Source: Planctomycetales bacterium
GTDB taxonomy: Bacteria; Planctomycetota; Planctomycetia; Planctomycetales; Planctomycetaceae
Reading direction: 5' to 3'
Length of the DNA: 64,000 nt
Assembly: GCA_026400835.1 (NCBI GenBank)
Contig: JAPLOA010000034.1
Location: 62,001 to 126,000, forward strand
Position numbers and translations under genes: made by a program. Numbering within the stretch: position 1 is the stretch's first letter; every line of letters begins with the position of its first letter. Below are positions 1-10,347 of this stretch, piece by piece. The notes under the pieces were generated by a model. The model was given only the letters and a program-made list of their open reading frames with translations. It searched no databases and was not told the origin of the DNA.

Positions 1-15
1 CGAGGGGAAGGAAGA

Positions 16-3000
16 TCATCGTTTCAGGAACATCTCATCAAGGTTCAGCAGCACGTTGCTGACAACCGTCATTGTGGCGGCCTGCACGGCATCCACATTC
101 TGCGGCAGCGGTCCCAACGGATCTGTCGCAAGCTTCATGGCGCTCTCGGGATTGGCAGCAAGCTCCTTCTGAGTATCCTCATACAGAGTCGTCAGCGCCG
201 ACAATTCATCGCTGGTCGGTGCCCGCAGAACACAGCGTCGGAATCCAAAATGAATCTGTTCCTGCAGAGTTCCACCCTGAGCCAGCATCAGGCGGCCCAG
301 AGCCTGCGCCGCTTCCACGTAAACGGGATCGTTCATCGTCACCAACGCCTGCAGCGGCGTGTTGGTTCGATTGCGTTTGAGAGTACAGACTTCGCGGTTT
401 GGTGCATCGAATGTCGCCATGGACGGATACGGATTACTACGCCGCCATGTTGTGTACACAGCTCGCCGATATCTGTCTTCGCCCATGCTGGTCTGCCAGT
501 CAGTTGAACTTCCGAATGCTGCCGACAAACCGGAGCTTGGTTGCGGTGGCTTCACAGGGGCCCCGTACATTTTTCGGCTCAACAATCCAGAGGCCAACAA
601 GGCCTGATCTCGCACCATTTCAGCACTAAGACGAACACGTGGTCCGCGAGCCATCCAGCGATTATCCGGATCGGAAGCGGCGGTATCCGGACTGACTTTG
701 GCCGACTGACGATATGTCGCCGACGTCACAACCATACGCAGCAGCGCCTTCGTGTTCCACTGCGATTCCATCAGCTCTCGTGACAGCCAATCCAGCAGCT
801 CCGGATGAGTCGGCAGGTCACCTTGTGAACCAAACTCTTCGCTGGTTGACACAATCCCGCGACCAAACAAGTTTTCCCAGTAGCGATTCACGACGACTCG
901 CGCAGTCAATGGGTTTTCTTCATTGACCAGCCACTTTGCAAACGTCAGCCGATTGACAGGTTCACCGGCGGGAATCGGCGGAAACACGGCCGGTACACCT
1001 GCGTGAACTTCATGCCCTTTGTCCAAATAATTGCCTCGAAACTGAAACAGCGTCTTGCGACGTTGCTCACTGGCCAGTTCACGCAGAACAGGCACGGAGG
1101 TGTCTGGCTTCATCGTGTTGTACTCGGCACGCATTGTATCGCGTTCTTTGCGTTCCGCGGCTAACTCCGGAGCCAGCTTGTCGCGATACCAGGCGGCAAG
1201 TTGCTTCTGTTCCTCCACGCTGCGCTGGTCTGCAGCTTTATCGATGATCGCAACGATATTCTGAGGTAATCCGGCTCGTTCGATGACCGCTGCATCATCG
1301 GTCGTATTGACCTGAAACCGTCCCAGCAGATGATTGGCGTACGGAGAATTCTGCTCAACAATCAGTCGAAGGATGGTGTTCTCTTTGACTTCAATCGCGG
1401 CTGAAGGAACAAGAGTCAAGCGGTGACTTTGTCCCACGCTGCCGCCGATAGCCCAGCCATTCTCAGGCTCAGTCTTTCCGTCAAAGACTTCTTCCGGAGC
1501 AAAGCCGTCCTGCTGGAAGTCGGCCAGCCCGGCGACAAAGCTGATATCGCGGGTGTTGCTCGGAGAGTACTCGGCCGACAGATTTGGAGGTTCGGCAACA
1601 TTCTGACTCCAAAGGACGTTCCGATTCGCATCCAGCATCGACAGGCGAAAACCTTCAAGTCGCTTATACAAACTCTCACCGGCGCGGTTCCAGATCACAA
1701 TTCGATCGATCGCAGAATCTTTGGTCAGATCAAGCTCCCACCAAGGATTGTCAGAAACCGCCGTATGAGTCACCGACATCTTCTCGTACTGGCCGTCCGT
1801 GTTCCCATCAATCGCGTATTCCGGCGGTCCGGCATAATCCGTTGAGCTTTGAGTCGCCCTGCCGGACGTTGCGATATTCTGCCCAGCTGAAAAGACCTGA
1901 ACTTCGGCCAATGACAGCATCTTCTGCTGTCCAGGAATATCGACGCGCACAAACCGGGCGACAGGTGCCTGGCTGTCCTGCGGAACAAGCTGAGCTTTCA
2001 GTTCCGTGATGACAAAGTTACCACCTCCATGACCGCTACCCTGTCCGGGAAGATCAGCAGAAAGAACAGTCTGAATCTGCAGTGCTGCAATCGGCTTTGA
2101 GTCAGAACCGGGCTCGAGCGGAATCTCGATAGTGTATACATCTTTCTCGGTTGCCGTTGGAACTCTGATGGTCCCATCGTCCAGTATCTCTGCCTCACCA
2201 CCACCTGATCGAGTGATCCGTGCGGGCTTACGAAGATTCCACGAGGCAGATTTCTGAAGACGAGTTTCCCATTGCTGCTGCGATCCGGCAACAGCCTCAG
2301 TCGGCGTTGCCATGACCTGATCGAGTTCCGAGAGCCGAGCTTCGATGACAGACCGACGCTGTTTCTGCTCGGCGGTATAGAGCTGCAGACGCGGAGAATC
2401 ATCGCCCCGATCCGCATCTTCCGTGTTGTTCAGAATCGCAAAGATCTGGAAGTATTCGTCCTGCGAAAGGGGATCATACTTGTGAGTATGGCACTGAGCA
2501 CATGCAATCGTGGTGCCCATCCAGACAGCCATTGTGGTGTTGACACGATCGACAACCGCCACATTTCGGAACTCTTCATCCTGAGTTCCGCCCTCATTAT
2601 TCGTCATCGTGTTTCGATGAAACGCGGTCGCAATCAACTGATCTTCCGTTGGATTGGGCAGCAGATCCCCGGCCATTTGTTCAATGGTAAACTGATCAAA
2701 CGGCATATTGTTGTTAATCGCGCGGATGGTCCAGTCACGCCATGGCCAAATCGTCCGAGCCGGGTCGTCCGCATATCCAGAGGAATCAGCATAGCGAGCC
2801 AGATCCAGCCACTTGCGAGCCCAGTGTTCACCAAACTCTGGTCGCGCCAGAAGGCTGTCGACCAGTTCGCTATAAACCTGATCGTTGATTAAACCATTCT
2901 CCGCCGTGAGCTTCCTGTTCCATTCATCGCCTTCTTCGGGAGTCGGCGGAAGTCCAATCAGGTCCAGATAGACGCGACGAACCAGCGACAGACCATCAGC

Positions 3001-3510
3001 TTCCGGTGATGGCTGAAGTTTCAGTTCGATCATTTTGTGCAGCGTGAAGTTGTCGATGGCGTTCTTTGGCCACTTCGCAAAGTCACCTGTCGCTGCAGGG
3101 ACTTCTGCACGTTCCGGTTTCACGTAAGACCAATGGCGAGCAAAGTTGGCTCCCTGTGAAATCCATTGACGAATCTTTGAAATCTCAATCTCAGACAGAG
3201 GTTTCCCGAAATGCGAGGGTGGCATCCGAGTTGATTCGTCGCTACTGAGAACACGAACCAGCATTTCGCTTTCTTCCGGATTTCCCGGAACGATGGCCGC
3301 ATGCCCCGACTCCAGCGATTTCGTGGCAATCGCGGCGTCATCAAGACGCAGGCCCGATTCCCGACGAGCATCATCCGGTCCGTGACACGCAAGACAACGA
3401 TTGGAAAGGATCGGTCGAATGTCTCGATTGAAGTCGATCTGTTGACCAACCACAAGGCTGGCGGACAACACCTGCACAGAAATGACTGCAGCGAGAACGA
3501 GCAATCTCAT
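16..3510 (-). CDS. PSD1 / planctomycete cytochrome c protein with DUF1549, discoidin-like and DUF1553 domains
   Basis: Secreted protein of 1164 residues, start chosen at the ATG at 3510 because it opens a clean Sec signal peptide (MRLLVLAAVISVQVLSAS); a longer frame to 3576 adds an unlikely basic leader. A planctomycete-type cytochrome c motif CLACH lies at residues 39-43. The DUF1549 region follows and carries a second CxxCH motif (CAQCHTHKYDPLS). At about residues 515-645 there is a discoidin (F5/8 type C)-like segment (AIDGNTDGQYE, WWELDL, RLEGFRLSM). The C-terminal third is DUF1553 (TPLQALVTMNDPVYVEAAQ near the end). The family is very abundant in planctomycetes and is usually encoded beside a DUF1501 gene; here the neighbour is a divergent TPR gene instead. 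Biochemical role is unproven; heme binding and carbohydrate binding are inferences from motifs. Confidence 0.9.
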   Translation of the reverse strand: MRLLVLAAVISVQVLSASLVVGQQIDFNRDIRPILSNRCLACHGPDDARRESGLRLDDAAIATKSLESGHAAIVPGNPEESEMLVRVLSSDESTRMPPSHFGKPLSEIEISKIRQWISQGANFARHWSYVKPERAEVPAATGDFAKWPKNAIDNFTLHKMIELKLQPSPEADGLSLVRRVYLDLIGLPPTPEEGDEWNRKLTAENGLINDQVYSELVDSLLARPEFGEHWARKWLDLARYADSSGYADDPARTIWPWRDWTIRAINNNMPFDQFTIEQMAGDLLPNPTEDQLIATAFHRNTMTNNEGGTQDEEFRNVAVVDRVNTTMAVWMGTTIACAQCHTHKYDPLSQDEYFQIFAILNNTEDADRGDDSPRLQLYTAEQKQRRSVIEARLSELDQVMATPTEAVAGSQQQWETRLQKSASWNLRKPARITRSGGGEAEILDDGTIRVPTATEKDVYTIEIPLEPGSDSKPIAALQIQTVLSADLPGQGSGHGGGNFVITELKAQLVPQDSQAPVARFVRVDIPGQQKMLSLAEVQVFSAGQNIATSGRATQSSTDYAGPPEYAIDGNTDGQYEKMSVTHTAVSDNPWWELDLTKDSAIDRIVIWNRAGESLYKRLEGFRLSMLDANRNVLWSQNVAEPPNLSAEYSPSNTRDISFVAGLADFQQDGFAPEEVFDGKTEPENGWAIGGSVGQSHRLTLVPSAAIEVKENTILRLIVEQNSPYANHLLGRFQVNTTDDAAVIERAGLPQNIVAIIDKAADQRSVEEQKQLAAWYRDKLAPELAAERKERDTMRAEYNTMKPDTSVPVLRELASEQRRKTLFQFRGNYLDKGHEVHAGVPAVFPPIPAGEPVNRLTFAKWLVNEENPLTARVVVNRYWENLFGRGIVSTSEEFGSQGDLPTHPELLDWLSRELMESQWNTKALLRMVVTSATYRQSAKVSPDTAASDPDNRWMARGPRVRLSAEMVRDQALLASGLLSRKMYGAPVKPPQPSSGLSAAFGSSTDWQTSMGEDRYRRAVYTTWRRSNPYPSMATFDAPNREVCTLKRNRTNTPLQALVTMNDPVYVEAAQALGRLMLAQGGTLQEQIHFGFRRCVLRAPTSDELSALTTLYEDTQKELAANPESAMKLATDPLGPLPQNVDAVQAATMTVVSNVLLNLDEMFLKR

Positions 3511-3982
3511 AGGGCACCATAAAGAGCTGACAGTTCGAGAGTAAGGCCGCCTGACAAGATCCGCAAGTTTGACCAAGCATTCCGAAGAATGCGGAGTTTC
3601 AAATTCAGAACGATTCCATTGCTGCTTGTTGTCAGAGCCCGATAAAAAAACGCTCGAGGCGGGGTCATGAGTATAGCGAAGATTCCCGACGTCTTCACGC
3701 AGGAAAACAGTCCGATCGGCCCACGAAATCCGGAAACGGCAGTTTTTTTCCCCCGAGAACAGTCACCGATTTCTCGCAGCGCAGTTCCGCGTGCGGCCAT
3801 GCGTGGAGCGTTTGTTCAATCGTCGATGCTGGATTCGTCAGCATCTTGTGTCTTCATGAGGTCAGCTACGCGCGAAACCCTGCAAAATCAGAATGCAACA
3901 CGATTCGAAAACACTACACTACGCTTTGATTCCCTGAAGGTTCCTGCTGTAACTTGGTGCGTCAAAGAGGTTTGAAGTCTGC
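3511..3982. other. Divergent intergenic region, no gene seen
   Basis: About 470 bases between two divergent genes. A plus-strand frame of about 100 codons (3667-3975) has no recognisable motif or good ribosome site and looks spurious. Promoters for both neighbours should lie here, but I could not pick a convincing -35/-10 pair. Confidence 0.5.
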
Positions 3983-6900
3983 GTGGGTAGTTTCACGATC
4001 CGACTAATTTTGTCACTTCCGGCTGCGATTCTTTTCGCAACGTTCTGTCACGCCTGTGGGGCGACACAAATCCACAGCACTGCCGACGAATCATCAGAAC
4101 CTCAGGACGCAACGGCCAAAGAGACGACCGGAAACTCAGAGAACACTCGGAACGAAATTGAGTCTGATGAAGAGCGGAAGGCTCTCGCGGCCAACGACCG
4201 TTTTCTGACACTACTCAAGAAGCAGCCGAAACCAGGCACGGCGCTTGATCGAGTTTATGCGTTTCATCTGGAACGAGGATCGATCGAACAGTTCCTTTCC
4301 GAACAACGAGCATTGATGACTCCTGGTGATGATACCGGTGTCGCCTGTTTGCTGGTGGGACTGTTCGAAACGAAACGGGGAAATCATCGTGAAGCCGAAG
4401 CGGCGTTTCAGCTCGCTGAAGAACGTCGACCACAGGATGCCAGCGCCAGTTGGCTGCTCGGGCAAAGCTTGCTTGAACTGCAACGGGCTGAAGACGCAGC
4501 GACAGCTCTGGAGCGAGCTATGGAACGCTCGCCGCAGAAGGCCGATCTGCTGCTCATCTTTCAGGATCTTGGTCGAGCCTACCGGCGTTCGCGGCAGACA
4601 GAGAAGGCGAACGCTGTCTGGCAGCAAATGGAGTCGCAGTTTCCGAATGATCTGCGTCTGAAGGAACAAATCGCAACCACGCTGTTCGATGAGGGCGATC
4701 TCGAGGCTGCTGTTGTTCGATTCGCAGAACTGTCAACACTGCATCGGGATCCCTATCAAAAGACTCAGAATGCAATCACAGCGGCCGACCTGAAACTGCA
4801 GCTGGGACGACAAGAGGAAGCTCTGCGTGATCTTGAAGAACAATTGCAGACACTGGATCCCGAAAGCTGGCTCGCCCGCGATATTCGCCACCGCATCGAC
4901 AAGGTTTTCCTGCGAAACAATAACCAGGCCGCATTAGTAAGTTACTACGAAACATGGTTGCAGAATCATCCGGACGACCTGGAAGTCATCTCGAGCCTCG
5001 GACGTGCTTTAACGCTACAGGGGCGAGGAATGGATGCTCAGGCTTGGTACCGCAAAGCCCTTGAGAAAGCTCCTGCAAGTATCCCGTTGCGAAAATCGCT
5101 GTTGGAACAATTGGTGCGGGCCAGGTTGTTCGATGAGGCGATGACACAGTATCAGAAACTGCTCGAGATCGATCCGGGTAATATTGAACATCTCCAGGAA
5201 TGGGGGATGTTGGCTCTGTATCGCGATGATGTGCCACTTAGGGAACGCCGAGCCAATGCGACGACGATCTGGAAACGCATGCTGTCGGTTCGGCCTGATG
5301 ATCCCGGAATCCTCGTTCAGGTCGCGGAACTGATGCGCCGTGCAGAACTTTCCGATGACGCATTGTCGTTGTATCGACGAGCCATTGAGCTCGCGCCGCA
5401 GGACACTCAGTATCGCGAGTATCTTGGGGATTATTTAAAGACTCTGGAACGAACCGAAGAGGCTATTCAGGTCTGGAACACAATTGCGGAAGGCGACCAG
5501 CGAAACACTGCCAATCTGATTCGCGTCGCCGAAATCTTCCGCGCGGCCGGGCTGCAGGACAAGGCCATCTCAACGATGCAGGCCGCTTGTGAATTGACTC
5601 CGGACATCAATGACCATCTCAAACTTGCTCGCTGGCTGCGTGAGTATGAATTGGCGGGCAATTATCCCAGGGCCGCGGATTCACTCAAACAGCTCGACAT
5701 CGCAGAGACTCTGGCGGAGACGGATGAAGAACGTCGAATACTTCTGACAGAGCGAATTCTCAGCCTGCTTGCGGCCGATCAACTGGATCAGGCGATTGTT
5801 GATCTGAAGCTCAGGTTGCAGAAGACTGAAGAGGCAGGAAAACCTGTCGACGATGCCGAGGAATTGCAGAAGAACGCTGCGGAATGGACCAGGCTGGCGA
5901 CATACTTCGAAGCCGCAAAAAAACTTCCGGATGCTATGGAAGCCGTGAAAAATTCAACGGCGCTGGCACCGGATGATGTTGCCTCATGGACGCTGGCGGC
6001 CCGGTTGTATGAACAATCGGGCCGCCTCGCTGATGCAGTGGACGCTTATCAAAAGCTGATGTCTCTGGATCTGCGTGCAGGTAGTGAATGTTTGCAGAAA
6101 ATTGCGAGTCTCGAGCAACGACTCGGTCGCCGAGCTGAAGCGCTGACGGCCGGCAAGGAGTTACTGGCCGCCGGTCCGGACAACCCCGAGTTCGTAAAGT
6201 TCTACGCCGACCTCTGCTTTCATTTCGGCGAACGACAGGAAGCCTTGAAGACTCTGCGGCGCTCGGTACGTTCCAGTTCGGCTGATGGCACGTTGATTCT
6301 CGCGCTGGCGCGAACGCTGGCGAATCAGAATGAGATCGACGAAGCGACATCACTCTGCTGGACGGCGTTTGAAAAATCGGCAAGCCTCGATGACAAATCC
6401 AGCGCTGTAATGATGCTGGCGGAATTCGCGTTGCGTGTGAATCGCTTCGACCAGCTCGTCGAGAAACTGGAAGAGCACGGCCGTGTCTCCGGTCAGGAGC
6501 AGGATGCGTCGCAATGCCTGGCGACTGCGTATCGAGTGGCCGGGGATTTGCGTTCGGCTCGGGAAGCGTTGGAAACATTTTTGGTGGTCGATCACCGGGA
6601 CTCGCAACTCTTCCTTCAATTGTCGCGGCTCGCGGAAGAAGATGGTGACCTCGAGGCCGCCGCCGATTATCAGCGGCGAGCCAACTCGGTTGTGGCGTCT
6701 GATGAAGGCGAAACCCGGCTGGCCAATCTGTTGGTCCGTCTGGGAGATCTCAGTGAGGCCGAAGCACTTTGGACGCGAATCGGCAGCAACACCGCTGCAC
6801 CTGCAGACGTCATTGAGGCGATCGATCAACTCATTGCTCTGGAGAGTGTCGAACCCGCTCGAGAAATCTGTGACCGCGCACTCCAGCAAAATCCCGGCCA

Positions 6901-9900
6901 CTGGGAAGTCCTGATTCGGCGCGGGATTCTGGAATGGCGTTACGGCCAGCGAGAAATGGCGAATCCTTTCTTTCAGAGAGTTCTGGATCTGAACCTCGAT
7001 TCGAACACTCCGTCTGCGACTTTGAAGACCGCATTGGAACAAGCGGATCCCGGCGAGCAACTTAAGACTCAGCGGCTGCCGGCCTTGGCGAGACTGGAAA
7101 TGGTTCCGGAACTGGCGTCGTCGTTTCAGGAATCAATGCCATCGTGGTGGTTCGGGCAGAAAGTAGAACCAGAGTTGCCGCGTGACTACGGGGCGGCCCG
7201 GATTGTCGCGATCATCGGACGCTATCTTGCTGCTCGGCCGAGCAGTTCGGAATCCGCAATTCCTGAGCAACTATCCGAGGATGCCGCCAGCGGTAAACTG
7301 CAGGCAACCCTTGATCAGATGGGTCTGGAAATATTTATCCTGGATCGCACCACTGACAAGTTGTTTACGGATTCTGACTTCCAGAAGTTTATGCTCTCGG
7401 CTGAAGCCGGAGATATTGAAGCTCAGGCGATGTGGCTGGAACTGCTTGCACGGCGAATCAATGTTTGGGAGATCAATGACGACGTTGAGTCAACCATCGA
7501 TGATCTCCCCACGCAATTTCTGTCTGAATCGCAGTTTTCGTTGTTGATGAACAGTTTCGACAATGTTCTGCATCAGAAGCCAGAGTGGCTGGAGACATTC
7601 GATGCCCCGAGACTGTTCTGCATCTGTCGACATCAACAGCAACTTGACAAGCTCGACAAGTTGATCGCTACGCTATTACTGCGAGAAGAGGCCGGTCCGC
7701 AGTTATCAATGGGGATTGATCTCGGCTTATTGAGGCAATCGCTCACGCCCCAATCGGCGCTCGAAGCGATGAGTCGAAAGAAGAGTGCACTGGGAACAGT
7801 AAACTCCGCAGGTGCTGTTGAGATGAATTCCGGCGACGAGGCTGACTTCGAATCATTCTCCCCGGGACTGCTGAAGACCGCACGCATCAGGCCAACTCCG
7901 AATGAAGTGCATCCTGGTTTGAAAGTGCTGGACTGGTGGCTCGAGTGGCGCCGTGAGTCCCGCGGTGAATTTGGGTTAAGACGAGGTCCAGGCTTCGAGC
8001 ACCAGGCGGCAAGAGAAATGATTGACGGCGTCGTATTCAAGAACAGGAGTGCTGACTTCGAGTTAAACTCCGCTGTTCTTCGGAAAGACTCGAACGTCGC
8101 TGCAAAGCTCGGCGTACGAAACCGTTTTTCAGATCAGGAATGTGAATTTCTGACGCAGATGTTTGTGCTGTTTCTGCAGGAGAAATCGTCGCTGCAACTG
8201 ACTGAGTGGTTTAAGACGAAGGCTGAGTCTTCTGAAAAGGCCCGTCTGGCTGACCTGGAACTCATGCAGGTTGTGTTCTGGAATATTCAAGGACATCATG
8301 AGCGAGTCCTGTTGCACTTAGTACGAGCCATCGAGCAATCACCGGATGACAATCTCCTGAAGCTTGTCGTGGCCCTGCGGCTGGAAGAGTGGAACATGAG
8401 GGCCGAAGCGATTGAGCTGATCGGTCAACTCCCCGACACCGATACGGTGCTACTCAAATGTCGCGAGTTTAAGTCGCTGGACCTCGCAAACACACTCCAG
8501 CTATCTGAAGTTGCAAAAGTGTCCTTGACTCGGCTGACTGGCATGGACCTCAGCGAATCCGAACGTGACTACGTTTCCCGGGAACTTGGTCGGTTCGGCC
8601 TGGAAGATCTGCGTGCAGAGCTTGAATCACGGCGGACTAAGGTGAAGGCCGAAACGATCGAAGCGTCACCGCTGGCTCTGTTGGATCATTATGAGCAACA
8701 GGGCAATCCTGCAGCGGCTGTTCAAGTGGCTCAACAGTTGTTGAGACGCTCGCATAAGAATCCCACGCCGTGGCGGAATACAACTCGGCCGACGCCCAAA
8801 CAGATTTATGCGCGAGCTTACAAGGTGTTGAAAGAGACTGGTGAACTCGAAAAGATGATTGAACGCCAGAAAGCTCAGTTGGCGAAATCGCCCCATTCCG
8901 GGCGTCTCCAGAAGACCTTGCTGGACTATCTCGAAGCTGCCGGAAGAATCACTGAAGCCGATGAGCTTCGTGCCAGTCGGCAGAGAAACGAGCCGGGATT
9001 GTCAGCAGAGGTCTTGATCACTCAGGCTGAAGAACTAATTGCCGCAAAACAGCCCCAATTGGCCTGCGACAAATTGCTGACAGTGATCCACAAACATCCG
9101 GCTGAGTTCTGGCTTGAAGCCACAAATGAGCAGTTTTTGGGCGTGTTTGCGGAAACAAATCGGCTGACGGAACTGGCCGATACCGTTCTCCTGGCGGACC
9201 GTGGCCGATTCGAAAGTTGTGCGCCCACGGAGACGCTGGAGGAATTGATCAAGTTACTTCTGAGAGATCCCAAAACGCACGGAAAGGCGGCTGAAATGAT
9301 TCAGCGGTACGCGGAAATGTATCCGGCCAATACCGTGATGTTCCTGCAACTTGTCGAACAGTTGCCGCTTTGGTCGTCGTCGGACGAGTTGTTTGCACTT
9401 TTGACGCGGATGTATGTGCCTTCAAATGTCGAGCAGCTTAAACGCCCCTTGCTTGCATGGCCGCTTGAGTATGAGTATCGCAGAGTTCAACTGGGCTACG
9501 ATCAGGCGGCGATCAACAGCGGTGGCAATTTAAAACGTCTTTGGGATGCTCTGAAGTTCAGTGACGAGCGACGAATAGAACTGGAACAATCCACGAAAGA
9601 CGCGATGGTGAAAATACCGGACTGGCCAGCCGGTCCGGTGATCCTCATTGTCTGTGCGCTGAGCGTACCCGAGAAATCTTTGGACATGGATCGTATTGAG
9701 ACGTTCGTCAACAAGATGTGTGACGACTCAAATCGTGCCATTCCGGAAGCTGTTGCCGATAACCTGACACAACTTCTGCGACAACGCGGGGAGCGAATGA
9801 AGAGAGCGGCTGTCAAACTGCTGGAAACAAGTCTGAACGCTGTGCCTCCGGTGAAACTGAACCTGGACCAGCCAGCGTCCCGAGCATTGATAGAACTCTA

Positions 9901-10120
9901 CGCGGAATTGAATGAGCCGGATAAAGTACAGGAGTTCCGTCGCCGATCAATTCGCGAATCTTCTCCGATAGATCCAGCTCTGAAAAAATTGCAGCGGGAA
10001 GAAAACTCACGCGATGCGAAGGTAGTGCCGCGAGATTCAAGTCCGCCAGCCGGAGGCGATCCCCTTGCAGAGCAAGTGAAGGCGGAAATACGAAAGACTC
10101 TGCTGAAGCGGAATCCGTAA
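3983..10120 (+). CDS. Giant secreted tetratricopeptide-repeat protein
   Basis: A 2045-residue protein starting at a GTG (3983), the first start codon after an in-frame TAA; an AGAGG lies about 12 bases upstream. The N-terminus MGSFTIRLILSLPAAILFAT is a Sec-type signal, so the protein probably acts in the periplasm or at the membrane. From about residue 70 to 1050 there are many degenerate 34-residue TPR units with the usual alanine, glycine and tyrosine spacing (for example ASWLLGQSLLELQRAEDAAT). A middle section (about 1060-1450) is less regular, and TPR-like helices return after about 1480. The C-terminal tail is charged. There is no catalytic motif; a scaffold role is inferred from the repeats only. 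The gene is isolated, divergent from the PSD1 gene, and faces a convergent phosphodiesterase gene. Confidence 0.85.
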   Translation: MGSFTIRLILSLPAAILFATFCHACGATQIHSTADESSEPQDATAKETTGNSENTRNEIESDEERKALAANDRFLTLLKKQPKPGTALDRVYAFHLERGSIEQFLSEQRALMTPGDDTGVACLLVGLFETKRGNHREAEAAFQLAEERRPQDASASWLLGQSLLELQRAEDAATALERAMERSPQKADLLLIFQDLGRAYRRSRQTEKANAVWQQMESQFPNDLRLKEQIATTLFDEGDLEAAVVRFAELSTLHRDPYQKTQNAITAADLKLQLGRQEEALRDLEEQLQTLDPESWLARDIRHRIDKVFLRNNNQAALVSYYETWLQNHPDDLEVISSLGRALTLQGRGMDAQAWYRKALEKAPASIPLRKSLLEQLVRARLFDEAMTQYQKLLEIDPGNIEHLQEWGMLALYRDDVPLRERRANATTIWKRMLSVRPDDPGILVQVAELMRRAELSDDALSLYRRAIELAPQDTQYREYLGDYLKTLERTEEAIQVWNTIAEGDQRNTANLIRVAEIFRAAGLQDKAISTMQAACELTPDINDHLKLARWLREYELAGNYPRAADSLKQLDIAETLAETDEERRILLTERILSLLAADQLDQAIVDLKLRLQKTEEAGKPVDDAEELQKNAAEWTRLATYFEAAKKLPDAMEAVKNSTALAPDDVASWTLAARLYEQSGRLADAVDAYQKLMSLDLRAGSECLQKIASLEQRLGRRAEALTAGKELLAAGPDNPEFVKFYADLCFHFGERQEALKTLRRSVRSSSADGTLILALARTLANQNEIDEATSLCWTAFEKSASLDDKSSAVMMLAEFALRVNRFDQLVEKLEEHGRVSGQEQDASQCLATAYRVAGDLRSAREALETFLVVDHRDSQLFLQLSRLAEEDGDLEAAADYQRRANSVVASDEGETRLANLLVRLGDLSEAEALWTRIGSNTAAPADVIEAIDQLIALESVEPAREICDRALQQNPGHWEVLIRRGILEWRYGQREMANPFFQRVLDLNLDSNTPSATLKTALEQADPGEQLKTQRLPALARLEMVPELASSFQESMPSWWFGQKVEPELPRDYGAARIVAIIGRYLAARPSSSESAIPEQLSEDAASGKLQATLDQMGLEIFILDRTTDKLFTDSDFQKFMLSAEAGDIEAQAMWLELLARRINVWEINDDVESTIDDLPTQFLSESQFSLLMNSFDNVLHQKPEWLETFDAPRLFCICRHQQQLDKLDKLIATLLLREEAGPQLSMGIDLGLLRQSLTPQSALEAMSRKKSALGTVNSAGAVEMNSGDEADFESFSPGLLKTARIRPTPNEVHPGLKVLDWWLEWRRESRGEFGLRRGPGFEHQAAREMIDGVVFKNRSADFELNSAVLRKDSNVAAKLGVRNRFSDQECEFLTQMFVLFLQEKSSLQLTEWFKTKAESSEKARLADLELMQVVFWNIQGHHERVLLHLVRAIEQSPDDNLLKLVVALRLEEWNMRAEAIELIGQLPDTDTVLLKCREFKSLDLANTLQLSEVAKVSLTRLTGMDLSESERDYVSRELGRFGLEDLRAELESRRTKVKAETIEASPLALLDHYEQQGNPAAAVQVAQQLLRRSHKNPTPWRNTTRPTPKQIYARAYKVLKETGELEKMIERQKAQLAKSPHSGRLQKTLLDYLEAAGRITEADELRASRQRNEPGLSAEVLITQAEELIAAKQPQLACDKLLTVIHKHPAEFWLEATNEQFLGVFAETNRLTELADTVLLADRGRFESCAPTETLEELIKLLLRDPKTHGKAAEMIQRYAEMYPANTVMFLQLVEQLPLWSSSDELFALLTRMYVPSNVEQLKRPLLAWPLEYEYRRVQLGYDQAAINSGGNLKRLWDALKFSDERRIELEQSTKDAMVKIPDWPAGPVILIVCALSVPEKSLDMDRIETFVNKMCDDSNRAIPEAVADNLTQLLRQRGERMKRAAVKLLETSLNAVPPVKLNLDQPASRALIELYAELNEPDKVQEFRRRSIRESSPIDPALKKLQREENSRDAKVVPRDSSPPAGGDPLAEQVKAEIRKTLLKRNP

Positions 10121-10347
10121 AATCAGCCGCAGGCACGAGGCCACAAAGCTTTGCCGGGATGCAAAGAGAACCAGAACAGACTCTCGCCCAGAGTTCCCGT
10201 ACAGTCAGCGAGCACAGACTTTCGTGTTCAGTGAGTCTACATTTCGATTGTCCATCGACTCCGGGGCAGAGAGAAGCGAGCCGATGAACAAACTATTGTA
10301 ACGCATTCTGAACCAATGCGTGTCACGGTGCTGGCCAGCAGCCCTTT

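Noticed and set aside
5934-7060. Minus-strand frames of 214 and 236 codons within the TPR gene
   Set aside because: Shadows of the giant TPR gene; proline/arginine-rich with no domains.
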